Positions 8,056 through 17,213 of a stretch of 64,000 bases of DNA are shown piece by piece. The position numbers were made by a program, and so were the translations under genes. A model generated the notes under the pieces. The model made no database searches. It was not told the DNA's origin and was given only the letters and a program-made list of their open reading frames with translations. How positions within the stretch are numbered: the stretch's first letter is position 1; every line of letters begins with the position of its first letter. The DNA lies in NCBI GenBank assembly GCA_020622105.1, contig JAHRYP010000010.1, positions 1 through 64,000 of the forward strand. The letters are read 5' to 3'. This DNA comes from Methylotenera sp. GTDB taxonomy: Bacteria > Pseudomonadota > Gammaproteobacteria > Burkholderiales > Methylophilaceae.

Positions 8056-8502
8056 GAGAGATTGGCCGATCTATACTAAATGTCAATTTTACGGAAAAAT
8101 AAATTTTCCAATCACAATTTTGAGATACTACACAGTATTTCAGCTATTGAATAAGAATATTCAATGATAGGCATATGTAATATAGATAGTGGTTTGAGAA
8201 TGAAGTGCAGAAGCGCAACATTATGATGCCGAAAATTACATGGAATTATCGTGAACAGATCTAAAAAGTTCTTTGACCATGCCCAATAATTTTTAATCAA
8301 TCTATCCAAAAAATTAAGCAGCCAATTTCTCCCTGACCCAATCTCATAGACATTATCGAGTGAATGTAGATTTAAATTCACACTATGTTAGGTAGCGCAC
8401 AGTGGATTATTAATGATGTGCGTATGATCCACAAAAGTTAATGTTTGCTTAACACAAATGTTAAAAAGTAATTTCAACACTAAAAAGTTAGGGTAAAAAT
8501 AA
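8056..8502. other. Intergenic region upstream of OmpA-family gene
   Basis: This 447-bp AT-rich region lies between divergent genes. The only long frame in it (8112-8381, minus) has no ribosome site or recognisable motif and was not accepted. It holds the operator copy at 8386 and TATGAT at 8423. Confidence 0.55.
8386..8401 (+). promoter_or_regulatory. Putative Crp/Fnr-type operator with -10
   Basis: TGTTAG-GTAG-CGCACA has one mismatch to TGTKCG-N4-CGMACA. TATGAT (8423-8428, 5/6 to the sigma-70 -10) is centred exactly 32 bp downstream. It lies about 100 bp before the OmpA-family start. Confidence 0.55.
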
Positions 8503-9621
8503 ATGAGAGTAAAAATCATCAAGACTGCAGTCGCAGCAACATTGGCTTTAGTCAGCCTTGCTTCATCTGCAGAAGACATGTACCGTGGTTCATGGTATGT
8601 TTTGCCAGGCGTAAGCATGATTGACACGGACGATGATCTGGAAGCAGAACATGGCCGTGGTGCTTTTCTTAAATTTGGTAAAGAAATTTCTCAAAACTGG
8701 GATCTTCAAGGTGGCATCGGTTATAACAATGCTAGTGAAGATACCGGCATGCCTGGCATTGGTGGACATTACAAACAAACCACATTAGGTTTGGATGCTT
8801 TATACATGTTTAGCCGTGACAAATTCCGTCCATTCTTACTTGCTGGTTTAGGCGTAGCAAGAAACAATGTAGATTACAACAGTAACGACGGTTTAGAAGT
8901 GAATGCTAAAAAGACATCATATATGGCCAATGTAGGTATTGGTGCTCAATATTTGTTTAATGATTCTTTTGGCTTGCAAGCTGATTTGCGTCATCAATTG
9001 AGCCGCGCAAGAACTACTACTGACCACGGTGTAGTTGATAAAGACACACAAACAATCGGTAACAATATTTTGAGTATCGGTGGTATCTTCCGCTTCGGTG
9101 CACCAGCACCAATGCCAGTGATTGCACAAGAGCCTGAGCGCGTTGCAGAGGCTGCTCCAGCACCTGCTCCAGAGCCAACTCCAGCTCCGGCACCTGTTGT
9201 TGCTGAACCATGCAAACCTACATTTGAGACTGTAACACTTTCAGTTGAGAAACTATTTGCTTTCAATAACCCTAACATGCCAGCCGGTGCTAAACCAGTT
9301 CTGGATGATATTGCTCAGAAATTAAAAGCAAATCCAGAATTCAAACTGGTAATGATTACAGGCCATACAGACCGTATCGGTAGTACTGAGTACAACCAAA
9401 AACTGTCAGAAAAACGTGCTAATGACGTGAAAGATTACCTGGTTTCTCAAGGTGTTGACGCGAGCCGTTTACAAGTAGTAGGTAAAGGTGAATCAGAGCC
9501 TGTAGTTGCTTGTGATGGTGTTAAAAGCAGAAAAGCGTTGATCGAATGTCTGCAGCCTAATCGCAGAGTTGTAATTTCAGATCAAGAGCAACATGAAGTT
9601 AAAGGTGCAACTTGTAATTAA
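8503..9621 (+). CDS. OmpA-family outer membrane protein
   Basis: This is a 372-residue protein. A signal peptide (1-23, ASSAED) is followed by an 8-strand-type beta-barrel region (about 25-205) with alternating aromatic and glycine residues. Next come a Pro/Ala hinge (about 206-238, APAPAPEPTPAPAP) and a C-terminal OmpA peptidoglycan-binding domain (about 245-360: TGHTDRIGSTEYNQKLSEKR ... VVGKGESEP). The domain order is that of classical OmpA, which tethers the outer membrane to peptidoglycan. Two cysteines (ACDG ... IECL) in the C-terminal domain could form a disulfide, as in some OmpA relatives. It is monocistronic, with a near-perfect terminator at 9648. Confidence 0.93.
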   Translation: MRVKIIKTAVAATLALVSLASSAEDMYRGSWYVLPGVSMIDTDDDLEAEHGRGAFLKFGKEISQNWDLQGGIGYNNASEDTGMPGIGGHYKQTTLGLDALYMFSRDKFRPFLLAGLGVARNNVDYNSNDGLEVNAKKTSYMANVGIGAQYLFNDSFGLQADLRHQLSRARTTTDHGVVDKDTQTIGNNILSIGGIFRFGAPAPMPVIAQEPERVAEAAPAPAPEPTPAPAPVVAEPCKPTFETVTLSVEKLFAFNNPNMPAGAKPVLDDIAQKLKANPEFKLVMITGHTDRIGSTEYNQKLSEKRANDVKDYLVSQGVDASRLQVVGKGESEPVVACDGVKSRKALIECLQPNRRVVISDQEQHEVKGATCN

Positions 9622-9647
9622 GTAACACGTTAATTACATAACACCAA

Positions 9648-9679
9648 GCCTCACTTGCAGCTGCAAGTGAGGCTTTTTT
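9648..9679 (+). terminator. Strong rho-independent terminator
   Basis: A perfect inverted repeat of 13 bp each side (GCCTCACTTGCAG / CTGCAAGTGAGGC) is followed by six T. Confidence 0.92.
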
Positions 9680-9750
9680 ATTGATGCGTCCAGCATCGCT
9701 TGCAGTTTTGCATCACGCATAAGTAGTGAGCTGTAAACGCACAGACTCTA

Positions 9751-9766
9751 TGTTTGCTAGCGAACA
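9751..9766 (+). promoter_or_regulatory. Putative Crp/Fnr-type operator with -10
   Basis: TGTTTG-CTAG-CGAACA has one mismatch to the consensus. TATCCT (9788-9793) is centred 32 bp away. It lies 65 bp before the TTG start at 9831, which supports that start over the upstream GTG. Confidence 0.5.
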
Positions 9767-9830
9767 GACCCCTATGAAGATTCCATCTATCCTATGTATT
9801 AGTTCATTTACATATCCGATAGGAACTCAC

Positions 9831-10346
9831 TTGAGAAATAACACGCACTTTAAATCGACGCTACTTGCTATTGCTTTAGCTGCTAGCTCAGTCAGTACGC
9901 TGGCCTTTGCTGTAGATAATCCAACTGAAGCTAATCAGAATGCTTACGTCACATCATTTAAAACACTGGATACTGATAACAGCGAAACACTCACTGAATC
10001 AGAAGTACAGAAAGAACCGCTTTTTGATAAAAACTTCGCTACTGCAGATGAAAATAATAACGGTAGCTTGAGTGTAGAAGAGTATTCAAATTACAAATCA
10101 CAAGTTGAACAAAAAAATGTTAAACGTATAGCCAGTGATAGTTTAATCACCTCAAAAGTAAAAGCTAACTTGTTAAAAGAAGAAGGTCTTAAAAGCCTGC
10201 AAGTCAGTGTCAAGACCCATCAAAGCGTTGTGTTGTTAAGCGGCTTTGTAGAAACTGAAGCACAAATTTATCACGCTGCAAAAATTGCAGCTGAAACAGA
10301 AGGCGTTACATCGGTAAAAAACAGTTTGGTCTTGAAAAAAGATTAA
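9831..10346 (+). CDS. Secreted protein with EF-hand pair and BON domain
   Basis: This is a 171-residue protein using a TTG start. AGGA lies 6 nt upstream, and the protein then begins with a clear signal peptide (KSTLLAIALAASSVSTLAFA). A GTG at 9726 would extend the frame but would place the operator inside the gene. The mature part has two EF-hand-like calcium loops (DTDNSETLTESE and DENNNGSLSVEE, about 48-85), then a BON domain (about 103-170: SLITSKVKANLL ... VVLLSGFVET). The EF-hand/BON fusion suggests a calcium-responsive, membrane-binding periplasmic protein (inference). It is followed by the related BON lipoprotein gene 48 bp on. Confidence 0.8.
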   Translation: MRNNTHFKSTLLAIALAASSVSTLAFAVDNPTEANQNAYVTSFKTLDTDNSETLTESEVQKEPLFDKNFATADENNNGSLSVEEYSNYKSQVEQKNVKRIASDSLITSKVKANLLKEEGLKSLQVSVKTHQSVVLLSGFVETEAQIYHAAKIAAETEGVTSVKNSLVLKKD

Positions 10347-10394
10347 GTGAATTTAACCAAAATTGTATTTTGAATTTATATGGAGAATAAAACT

Positions 10395-10736
10395 ATGAAA
10401 CAAATTAAATATATTCCTGCAATTATCCTGACTGCTGTAATGGCAGTAACGGTAGGCTGCGCTTCAACCACCAAGAATGACGGCGCATCAACAACCAAGC
10501 ATCAAAGCACTGGTGATTACATTGATGACGCTGTGATTACGACAAAAGTAAAAGCAGCTATTTTGAATGAAGAATCATTAAAATCTGCTGAAATCAATGT
10601 TGAAACCTATAAAGGTGTAGTGCAGTTGAGCGGTTTTGTAAGCAGTACGCCGGATATTGCAAGAGCCGTTGAAGTAACGCGTGGTGTTAAAGGTGTGACA
10701 TCCGTTAAAAACGACATGCGTCTTAAAACCAAGTAA
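10395..10736 (+). CDS. BON-domain lipoprotein (copy 2)
   Basis: This is a 113-residue protein with lipobox VGC (Cys about 21) and one BON domain that matches copy 1 (6039) closely. The frame is open from 10380, but TGGAGA at 10381-10386 is the ribosome site for ATG 10395. It is probably co-transcribed with the EF-hand/BON gene and the tiny membrane protein gene at 10780. Its likely location is the periplasmic face of a membrane. Confidence 0.85.
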   Translation: MKQIKYIPAIILTAVMAVTVGCASTTKNDGASTTKHQSTGDYIDDAVITTKVKAAILNEESLKSAEINVETYKGVVQLSGFVSSTPDIARAVEVTRGVKGVTSVKNDMRLKTK

Positions 10737-10779
10737 TTAAAACAAGTAATTAACCTTATTGTTATAAAAGGATGAAATC

Positions 10780-10923
10780 ATGCTTCAAACCATTGCTATT
10801 ATCTTAATTATTCTTTGGGTGCTAGGCCTGGTTTCATCCTATACGATGGGCGGCCTGATTCACATTCTGCTTGTAGTGGCAATTGTGATGATACTGCTAC
10901 AGTTCATACAAGGCCGACGTTAG
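10780..10923 (+). CDS. Small lmo0937-family membrane protein (copy 2)
   Basis: This encodes a 47-residue protein with two hydrophobic helices flanking SYTMGGLIH and a QGRR C-terminus. It is nearly collinear with the product of 6412 but without its 12-residue tail. AAGGATG precedes the ATG. It ends the module before a terminator. Function is unknown. Confidence 0.75.
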   Translation: MLQTIAIILIILWVLGLVSSYTMGGLIHILLVVAIVMILLQFIQGRR

Positions 10924-10932
10924 TAACAAAAT

Positions 10933-10960
10933 AAAAAATGCTGCAATTGCAGCATTTTTT
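10933..10960. terminator. Bidirectional terminator
   Basis: The perfect palindrome AAAAAATGCTGCA / TGCAGCATTTTTT serves both the plus-strand BON unit and the minus-strand galE, which ends at 10976. Confidence 0.9.
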
Positions 10961-10975
10961 TATTACAGTTCAATA

Positions 10976-11998
10976 TTATGCTATCGCGAGTTCCGGATAA
11001 ATCATGGCTGTATTATCCTGCCAGTACCATGCATCTGCGCACATCTGGGTAATGGTTCTCTTCGCTTCCCAACCCATCAAATTGCGTGCTAAATTGATAT
11101 CTGCATAGCATTGGGCAATATCGCCGGGACGCCTTGCCACTACTTTATAAGGCACTGGTTTGCCGCTTACCTTGGCAAAGGTGTTCACCATTTCCAGCAC
11201 GCTGTGACCCGTACCCGTACCTAGATTGACCGTCAATACGCCAGCATGTGTAGCTAAGTAATCCATTGCTGCAATATGCCCCAAGGCAAGATCAACGACA
11301 TGGATATAATCGCGCACGCCAGTGCCATCATGTGTTGAGTAATCATCACCAAATATCGAAAGCTCTGATAATCTGCGCGCGGCGACTTGTGTAAGAAAAG
11401 GCATGAGATTGTTAGGGATACCATTAGGATCTTCACCAATCAGCCCTGATGGATGTGCACCGACAGGATTGAAATAGCGCAGTAGCGCAATATGCCAGCG
11501 CGGATCAGACTTATGCGCGTCTCTAAGGATATCCTCAATCATGAGTTTTGAGCGGCCGTAAGGATTGGTGGCTGATAACGGAAAGTCTTCCTGTATTGGT
11601 ACAGTATGCGGATCACCATATACCGTAGCAGAAGAAGAGAATACCAGATTGAAGACATTAAATTTCACCATGGTATCAAATAGCACCAGGCTGCCAGCTA
11701 CGTTATTATCGTAATATTTGAGCGGGTTACTGACGGATTCGCCGACAGCTTTGAGGCCGGCAAAATGGATGACAGCATCAAAATTATATTTCTGGAATAA
11801 TGCGTGTAACGCCTCTTGGTTGCGTATGTCCAGCTCTTGGAACCCAGGGCGTCGACCTACGATACGCTGAATGCGATCAAGTACCGATGATTTGCTGTTA
11901 CAGTAATTGTCGACAATAAATACATCGTGTCCTGCCTCCATCAACTCGACTACAGTATGAGAGCCTATATAGCCAGTTCCACCAGTCACTAATATCAT
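10976..11998 (-). CDS. galE: UDP-glucose 4-epimerase
   Basis: This is a 340-residue short-chain dehydrogenase-type epimerase interconverting UDP-glucose and UDP-galactose. The N-terminal NAD-binding motif GGTGYIGSH is present, as is the catalytic YxxxK (YGRSK, about 148-152) with Ser/Thr just upstream (SSSATVYG). The frame extends to 12031, but AGGAGG lies 6 nt before ATG 11998, which also gives the usual family N-terminus MILVTGGTG. It is the last gene of the EPS cluster but is separated from the upstream gene by 123 bp with its own perfect operator at 12088, so it can probably be transcribed separately. It supplies UDP-galactose for EPS. Confidence 0.95.
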   Translation of the reverse strand: MILVTGGTGYIGSHTVVELMEAGHDVFIVDNYCNSKSSVLDRIQRIVGRRPGFQELDIRNQEALHALFQKYNFDAVIHFAGLKAVGESVSNPLKYYDNNVAGSLVLFDTMVKFNVFNLVFSSSATVYGDPHTVPIQEDFPLSATNPYGRSKLMIEDILRDAHKSDPRWHIALLRYFNPVGAHPSGLIGEDPNGIPNNLMPFLTQVAARRLSELSIFGDDYSTHDGTGVRDYIHVVDLALGHIAAMDYLATHAGVLTVNLGTGTGHSVLEMVNTFAKVSGKPVPYKVVARRPGDIAQCYADINLARNLMGWEAKRTITQMCADAWYWQDNTAMIYPELAIA

Positions 11999-12087
11999 CT
12001 TATGCCTCCTAGATTGAATGTAAGTCAGCAACGTGAAATTGCGCTGATTACGATAAGATGATTGTCGTGTTAGCTTAGCGATTTAAC

Positions 12088-12103
12088 TGTTCGCTATCGC
12101 ACA
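12088..12103 (-). promoter_or_regulatory. Exact TGTKCG-N4-CGMACA operator before galE
   Basis: TGTTCG-CTAT-CGCACA is an exact match. On the minus strand GACAAT (12066-12061) is centred 32 bp downstream. It lies 90 bp before the galE start. Confidence 0.65.
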
Positions 12104-12121
12104 TATATAACTGGGGGGTGA

Positions 12122-12916
12122 CTACATTTTTAATTTATAAACAAGTAGCTGCCAGCCAGCGGCAATAATAAAAATGCTGTTAGTCACCATATAGCGTTTC
12201 CACAGGCGACGTGGTTCAGAATATAGGCGATGTAGCCATTCCAAGCCATGGTGTTGCATCCACAGTGGCGCACGTTTTATGGTGCCTGCGTGATAATCGA
12301 AAGCTGCGCCCACCCCAACCATGACAGCGTTGATTTTTCCACGGTGCGCCTGCATCCATAACTCTTGTTTCGGGCAGCCTAAACTGACGAATACCACCTG
12401 TGCGCCGGAGCTGTTAATGCGGTCGGTGATTTCAGCATCTTCTTCACTGCTTAATGTGCGGAATGGAGGCGAGTAGCTGCCTGCAATCACTAGTTTCGGG
12501 AAAGAAATATTTAATCTGCGTTGCAAGTTATCAAGGGTTTTCTGGGTACTGCCGTAAAGGAATATAGATTCATTCATGCGTTCTGCTAGTTCGCAATAAT
12601 TCCACATGAGGTCAGGCCCATTAATGCGTTGCTGGTCCGGAAATCCCATTTGACGCAACATCCAGGTAACTGGCATACCATCAGGTGTTGCCATATCAGC
12701 GTTAATTAATGCATTACGGAATACTTCCTCATGACGCGCCGTTACCAGAGAATGTACATTGCAAATGCACACATAGCGTGACTCGCGTGCTGCACCCCAG
12801 CGATGGATAAGATTAATCGTGCTATCCCAAGACCCTGCATTAATAAAGCAGCCTAGAATCATCTTCCCATTTAGCTTCGATGGCGCAGTGACGGGGTGAT
12901 ATGTTCTGGAGTTCAT
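12122..12916 (-). CDS. WecG/TagA/CpsF-family glycosyltransferase
   Basis: This is a 264-residue protein of glycosyltransferase family 26. The signatures are TPDGMPVTW (about 95), GPDLMW, and FVSLGCPKQELWMQAHR (about 175) followed by GVGAAFDYHAGTIKRAP. Family members such as WecG and TagA add N-acetylmannosamine(uronate) to a lipid-linked sugar. Here it should transfer one residue of the EPS repeat unit on the inner face of the membrane; the actual donor cannot be told. The start has TTAAGGA upstream. It follows the glycosyltransferase at 12984 by 67 bp. Confidence 0.9.
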   Translation of the reverse strand: MNSRTYHPVTAPSKLNGKMILGCFINAGSWDSTINLIHRWGAARESRYVCICNVHSLVTARHEEVFRNALINADMATPDGMPVTWMLRQMGFPDQQRINGPDLMWNYCELAERMNESIFLYGSTQKTLDNLQRRLNISFPKLVIAGSYSPPFRTLSSEEDAEITDRINSSGAQVVFVSLGCPKQELWMQAHRGKINAVMVGVGAAFDYHAGTIKRAPLWMQHHGLEWLHRLYSEPRRLWKRYMVTNSIFIIAAGWQLLVYKLKM

Positions 12917-12983
12917 TGACTGTTTCCTTAAGTTTATTCTGGGCTGGTTGATGCTTGCTGCGCTTGTAAATGAATTTCATACT

Positions 12984-14162
12984 TCATCTATCGTGATTTT
13001 GCATTTCACGATGTGCATTCATCGCATCCTTGTAAATATCCATCAATTGTTTGAAATTGATGGCAGAAGTATATTTCGCCTCATATTCACGGCGTGCCTG
13101 TCTGCCCATGTTCAGCATTTCTTCAGGATGGCTGTCCGCCCATTGCAACTTCTCTGCAAGATCTTTAGCATTACCTGGTTCGAACAAAAGGCCGGTAATC
13201 CCGTCATTTATCAACTCCGCCATTGCACCGAGACGGCTTGCGATAACCGGCAGGCCACAGGCAAAAGCTTCAACCAGTGTCCGTGGAAAGTTCTCATACC
13301 AGATGCTAGGCATGACCAAGTAGGCTGCACTGCGCATATGTGCATATATTTCGGCAGGCACTTGCCATCCTATCAGGTGAACATTGGGATTGTTGCTCAA
13401 CATCTGTTCCTCTGGCCCAACGCCAACGATATCAATGTTGGCTTGGGTGTATATGGATGCCGCTTCGGCAAGTGTAGCCAGTCCTTTTTCTTTGGATAGA
13501 CGTCCAACGAACAGACCACCTTGACGCAACTGAGTGTCTTTATTTTCTAAAAGTGGCAGGTCAATGAAGTTAGGTTTGATCGCCATGCGTGCCATCGGCA
13601 GGCCAGCTTCGATAAACTTGTCACTGCAAAACTGGTTTAAGGCGATGTAGCGCGTGACCTTATTTTGATAGGTACCCAGCATGCGATGCAAACCTTGCAT
13701 ACTGACGACTGCTGCAGATTGTATTCTTGAGCCACGATAGCAACCATGCAACACACCGCGCCAGGGAAGCTTCCCCAGACAATCCTCGCAAACCTTGCCT
13801 TCACGCATGAACATGGCCTGTGCGCAGAACAGGCGAAAATTATGCAAGGTTTGCACTACAGGGACATTGAGGCGGGCGGCAGCATAATACAGCGATGGTG
13901 AAATCAGCGGAAAGGTATTGTGCGTATGTATCACATCGGGCTTAAAGCGTTTAATCACCGCTGAAACTTCGTCTGCGCTTTTGATTGACCATAATGTATC
14001 AAGCGCCACCTGGGCACGCGACATGGTCTCTATGCTATCGTTGTGTTTTGCATAAAGCTCAACTGCAATATCGTTGCGTTCCAGCAATGCGATTTCTTCA
14101 GCCACGACAGCATCTTCGCCGCCTGATTGTTGGTAATAATTGTGAATAACAAGTACGCGCAT
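12984..14162 (-). CDS. Glycosyltransferase family 4 (GT-B)
   Basis: This is a 392-residue protein with the GT4 architecture: an N-terminal acceptor domain starting MRVLVIHNYYQQSGGEDAVV and a C-terminal nucleotide-sugar domain with FVGRLSKEKGLATL and the EX7E-type signature ENFPRTLVEAFACGLPVIAS. A cysteine-rich stretch (about 110-135: LFCAQAMFMREGKVCEDCLG) is typical of one GT4 subgroup. It probably extends the lipid-linked EPS repeat on the cytoplasmic side. It lies 23 bp after the beta-helix gene. Confidence 0.9.
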   Translation of the reverse strand: MRVLVIHNYYQQSGGEDAVVAEEIALLERNDIAVELYAKHNDSIETMSRAQVALDTLWSIKSADEVSAVIKRFKPDVIHTHNTFPLISPSLYYAAARLNVPVVQTLHNFRLFCAQAMFMREGKVCEDCLGKLPWRGVLHGCYRGSRIQSAAVVSMQGLHRMLGTYQNKVTRYIALNQFCSDKFIEAGLPMARMAIKPNFIDLPLLENKDTQLRQGGLFVGRLSKEKGLATLAEAASIYTQANIDIVGVGPEEQMLSNNPNVHLIGWQVPAEIYAHMRSAAYLVMPSIWYENFPRTLVEAFACGLPVIASRLGAMAELINDGITGLLFEPGNAKDLAEKLQWADSHPEEMLNMGRQARREYEAKYTSAINFKQLMDIYKDAMNAHREMQNHDR

Positions 14163-14185
14163 AGGTTTTTACCTTTTTTCTTGTT

Positions 14186-15937
14186 TTATTGTTGCTTGCT
14201 GACTTTTGCCAGTTGCGGTGATAGGGAAGGGCCAGCGCGGAAATCTGTAACATCGGTCATCAGTTTCTGCATTTCAGAATTGAACTGGATGGGCTTGAAA
14301 TCTCTACGCAATAGCTGATACCAATCAACATTCACACTTTGCCGTTCGGTGATAGATTGTTTGAAAGATTTATCTAGCGGCATGATAATACGTTGAGAAT
14401 GCAGATCTTGCTGCGTGCGCTTAGACCAATCCTCAAGTGTTGCCATGAACATATTCACCCAGCCCAAACCGGCGCGGGTCTGCGTTTCATCACCAATCAA
14501 TATGTTGTGATCAGAGATGTTGTCAGCCCGATTGCTTGGCAGTACGATGGCGCCGGCATTCCAGGCAATGACATTCGCCAGCACTTTGTTGCCTTTTGCA
14601 CTGAAATCGAACTCGGCTTTAGGGTCACGCCGGTTTTCCTCGACAACAGCAATACCTTGCATCTGGTTACCAGCAACCAGATTAAATGCGACTAGTGTTT
14701 GGGATGAATGGGCAAGATATACGCCACGCTGCTGGTTTGCCAGCACCAGGTTATTGATGATGCGGCCTTGATCGCTGGCTTCGTAGTGGATACCGAAGCC
14801 AGAATTGTAGGCAGACAGCGAGTTTTTTACGGTGTTGTTACGGTTTTTCCAGTCGAACCAGATGCCATCACCCATATTACGCAACGCTTTATGCTCGCTT
14901 ACCAATGAATTCTGCAAGCCGCCGTTACCCACAAATTTAATACCGCCGGCTTCCCACCATTTGTTAAAGCCGCGTGTATTATTGTCATTGGTTTCATTGT
15001 TGATGAACTGCATACGATCACCACGCGCAAGAATGCCAAGCTGACCAGATTGATTGGCTTTGGAATTCGTCAAGGTAATGTCGTCACCAATGAGTTCTAT
15101 ACCGATACTGTCAGCCTGATTGACATGCAGATTATCCAGTCTCAGGCGCAATCCGCTCATTGATATGAGTCCGCCGCGCATTTTTGCAGAAGTGTTGGCG
15201 TGCTCAAACTTGATGTTTTTGACGATAATATCAGTCAACCCCTGACCGCTGAGCAAAGCAGGGCGTACACTGACTTCTACTGTATGGTTGTTAAGTGCTG
15301 CCAGATTTGTTTGCAGGTAGAGCGCTTTAGCTGCGTGATGATAATAGAAACTATTTTCTGGCATTGCATTCTGGTCGCCATCGCGTCGTCCGGGCCAGAT
15401 ACCTTTTTGCGACTTATGTAACATAGCAAGTGAATGGTTTGGCTTAGTCGGAAATCCGCCAAATATCGTGCCGCCAACTTGCAGTAGCGGTTTACCGTCA
15501 ATAAATACTTGCTGGGTTTCATCTGGCCACACTTTAACAAAACGGCCATTACCCAAATCGCGCCAGTCTGTCACAAGATTTGAGCCTTTAATCAGCACTT
15601 CACCCTTACCCTCAATTATGGTCTGCGTATCTTTAGTCAAATTAAGGTGATGCATTTTCCCAGTAGCGATTAACTTGGCATCAATACGACTCCAGATATT
15701 AGTTGGAAACAATAAGGCGTCACGATAAGTACCGGCTGCTATTGTCAGGTGATCACCCGGTCTTAACTGTGACATCGCATATGATAAGGTCTTGTAAGGG
15801 GCTGCTGCTGAGCCGGTACCTGAATCCTGCGCATTGGGATCATCTATCGCCACCATGCGTTCGGCGGCTATCAACTGGGTGTTGAAGATAGACGCCAACA
15901 CCAATAGCAACTGCGGAATATATCTATGCTGAAACAT
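14186..15937 (-). CDS. Secreted right-handed beta-helix protein in EPS operon
   Basis: This is a 583-residue protein from ATG 15937, which overlaps the upstream glycosyltransferase by 14 bp. The frame is open further (to 16072), but this start gives a clean signal peptide (MFQHRYIPQLLLVLASIFN, then TQLIAAE). The mature protein begins with a GSAAAPYKTLSYAM / PGDHLTIAAGTYRD motif, followed by many short strand repeats (about 230-500), the pattern of NosD/pectate-lyase-type parallel beta-helices. It is a paralogue of the protein at 47620: both have NNNTRxFNxxWxAGGxK, GxGIWFDxxN and GRIxNNxxLANxQRGxY. In EPS operons such proteins can be polysaccharide lyases, epimerases or binding proteins. No catalytic set was identified. 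Confidence 0.8.
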   Translation of the reverse strand: MFQHRYIPQLLLVLASIFNTQLIAAERMVAIDDPNAQDSGTGSAAAPYKTLSYAMSQLRPGDHLTIAAGTYRDALLFPTNIWSRIDAKLIATGKMHHLNLTKDTQTIIEGKGEVLIKGSNLVTDWRDLGNGRFVKVWPDETQQVFIDGKPLLQVGGTIFGGFPTKPNHSLAMLHKSQKGIWPGRRDGDQNAMPENSFYYHHAAKALYLQTNLAALNNHTVEVSVRPALLSGQGLTDIIVKNIKFEHANTSAKMRGGLISMSGLRLRLDNLHVNQADSIGIELIGDDITLTNSKANQSGQLGILARGDRMQFINNETNDNNTRGFNKWWEAGGIKFVGNGGLQNSLVSEHKALRNMGDGIWFDWKNRNNTVKNSLSAYNSGFGIHYEASDQGRIINNLVLANQQRGVYLAHSSQTLVAFNLVAGNQMQGIAVVEENRRDPKAEFDFSAKGNKVLANVIAWNAGAIVLPSNRADNISDHNILIGDETQTRAGLGWVNMFMATLEDWSKRTQQDLHSQRIIMPLDKSFKQSITERQSVNVDWYQLLRRDFKPIQFNSEMQKLMTDVTDFRAGPSLSPQLAKVSKQQ

Positions 15938-17213
15938 ATTCGCTAGCCGGGGTAGAAGATTTGATTGCCATTTGGTAGCCATTGCCATGTTGTCCCCAGA
16001 CCTGACCCACCACGTTTTGCCAGCTTGCTTCACGTACACGCGCCAAGGCGCCAGTGCGAAGACTGTTAGCAATACCAGGGTTTCTTGCTATCTCTGTTAG
16101 TGCAGTAGCCAAGCCGTCGATGACCTGATCTGCATTGAGTCCTTTAACCGGAACTACGCGACCGCAGTTTGCATTCACAATTTGCGCCGGACCACCCAGA
16201 TCGAGGCAAACAACCGGTAAACCACTTGCCATCGCTTCAAGTGCCACATTACCGCTGGAATCATGCATGCTTGGAAAAAGCAAGAGATCAAAGGTCTGGT
16301 AAGCGGCAAGTAAATCAGGTTGTTTCATCCATGGTATCCAGGTCACGGAATCGCCAAGTTTGAATTGAGCAATTAACTGCTGCCAGTCTTCTTGCGCCGG
16401 ACCTTGGCCTATCATGGTAATGCGAACTGGAATACCGTTTGCACGCATCTTGGCAATCGCACGTAGTCCCAAGTCCATGCCTTTCCAGTAAATGAACCTT
16501 CCTACATACAGTACATGCAGCGATTTATGGCGACTAGTCAAAACAGGTTTTTCTGTAATAGCGATATTTCTCTGATCAACGCCGATTTCAAGCATGCAGC
16601 TCGCCTTGTGCTGGAAGCTTTTGGGGAGCCAGTCTAACGATTGCGGAGTTTTCATGAAAATGTGTGAAGCCTGTGCGTACATCTGGCGTACCCAGGGATC
16701 GTATTTTGATACCGCATTTACGGTGTCTCTCAGGGCATCGTTAAACTTGCCTGCCAACGAGTAATATTTTCTTAATCTTAGGGGTGCGCGCTCGCCACCG
16801 CCAAGTGGGCCAACAATAAACGGAATACCCAGTCTGCCCATGAAGCTTGGGTGACGAGTGACGCCGAACGTGATGTGATGCACTGCATCAAACTGCTGTG
16901 CTGCATGCAGTTTACGGGCACATCGGTAAGCACCTAATTGCCATAATAAATAGTAAAGATGAATACCACGGCGACCACGTTTCCACCAGCCAGCCCAAAC
17001 TGGTAAGTCATAATAGATAAAATGCAGGTTTTTCGGTTTGCCGTGCAGTGCAACGCCAGCTGTAATAGCTGCCTGATTGTTAGTGCGTGTGATCACCCAA
17101 ACTTCATGATTAAGTGCTGCGGTTTCAATTGCCCAACGCCAGCCAACACCTGGCTCTGACCCTTTGCCAGGCTCGCATGCGTAAGCTGACATGAGTATTT
17201 TTATGGCTTGCAT
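15924..17213 (-). CDS. Glycosyltransferase family 4
   Basis: This is a 429-residue GT-B glycosyltransferase. The N-terminus is LMSAYACEPGKGSEPGVGW (typical of a GT4 EPS subgroup). The C-terminal domain contains HVLYVGRFIYWKGMDLGLRA and the donor-site segment DSSGNVALEAMASGLPVVCL (about 335). It probably adds a sugar to the lipid-linked repeat. Its start overlaps the end of the kinase-like gene by 13 bp, and its end overlaps the beta-helix gene by 14 bp, so translation is probably coupled. Confidence 0.9.
   Translation of the reverse strand: MQAIKILMSAYACEPGKGSEPGVGWRWAIETAALNHEVWVITRTNNQAAITAGVALHGKPKNLHFIYYDLPVWAGWWKRGRRGIHLYYLLWQLGAYRCARKLHAAQQFDAVHHITFGVTRHPSFMGRLGIPFIVGPLGGGERAPLRLRKYYSLAGKFNDALRDTVNAVSKYDPWVRQMYAQASHIFMKTPQSLDWLPKSFQHKASCMLEIGVDQRNIAITEKPVLTSRHKSLHVLYVGRFIYWKGMDLGLRAIAKMRANGIPVRITMIGQGPAQEDWQQLIAQFKLGDSVTWIPWMKQPDLLAAYQTFDLLLFPSMHDSSGNVALEAMASGLPVVCLDLGGPAQIVNANCGRVVPVKGLNADQVIDGLATALTEIARNPGIANSLRTGALARVREASWQNVVGQVWGQHGNGYQMAIKSSTPASEYVSA

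Noticed and set aside
8112-8381. 89-codon minus-strand frame in the region upstream of OmpA
   Set aside because: No ribosome site, no recognisable motif, AT-rich composition like non-coding DNA.
12948-13499. 183-codon plus-strand frame over the glycosyltransferase
   Set aside because: It is antisense to a clear GT4 gene; codon pattern and motifs belong to the minus strand.
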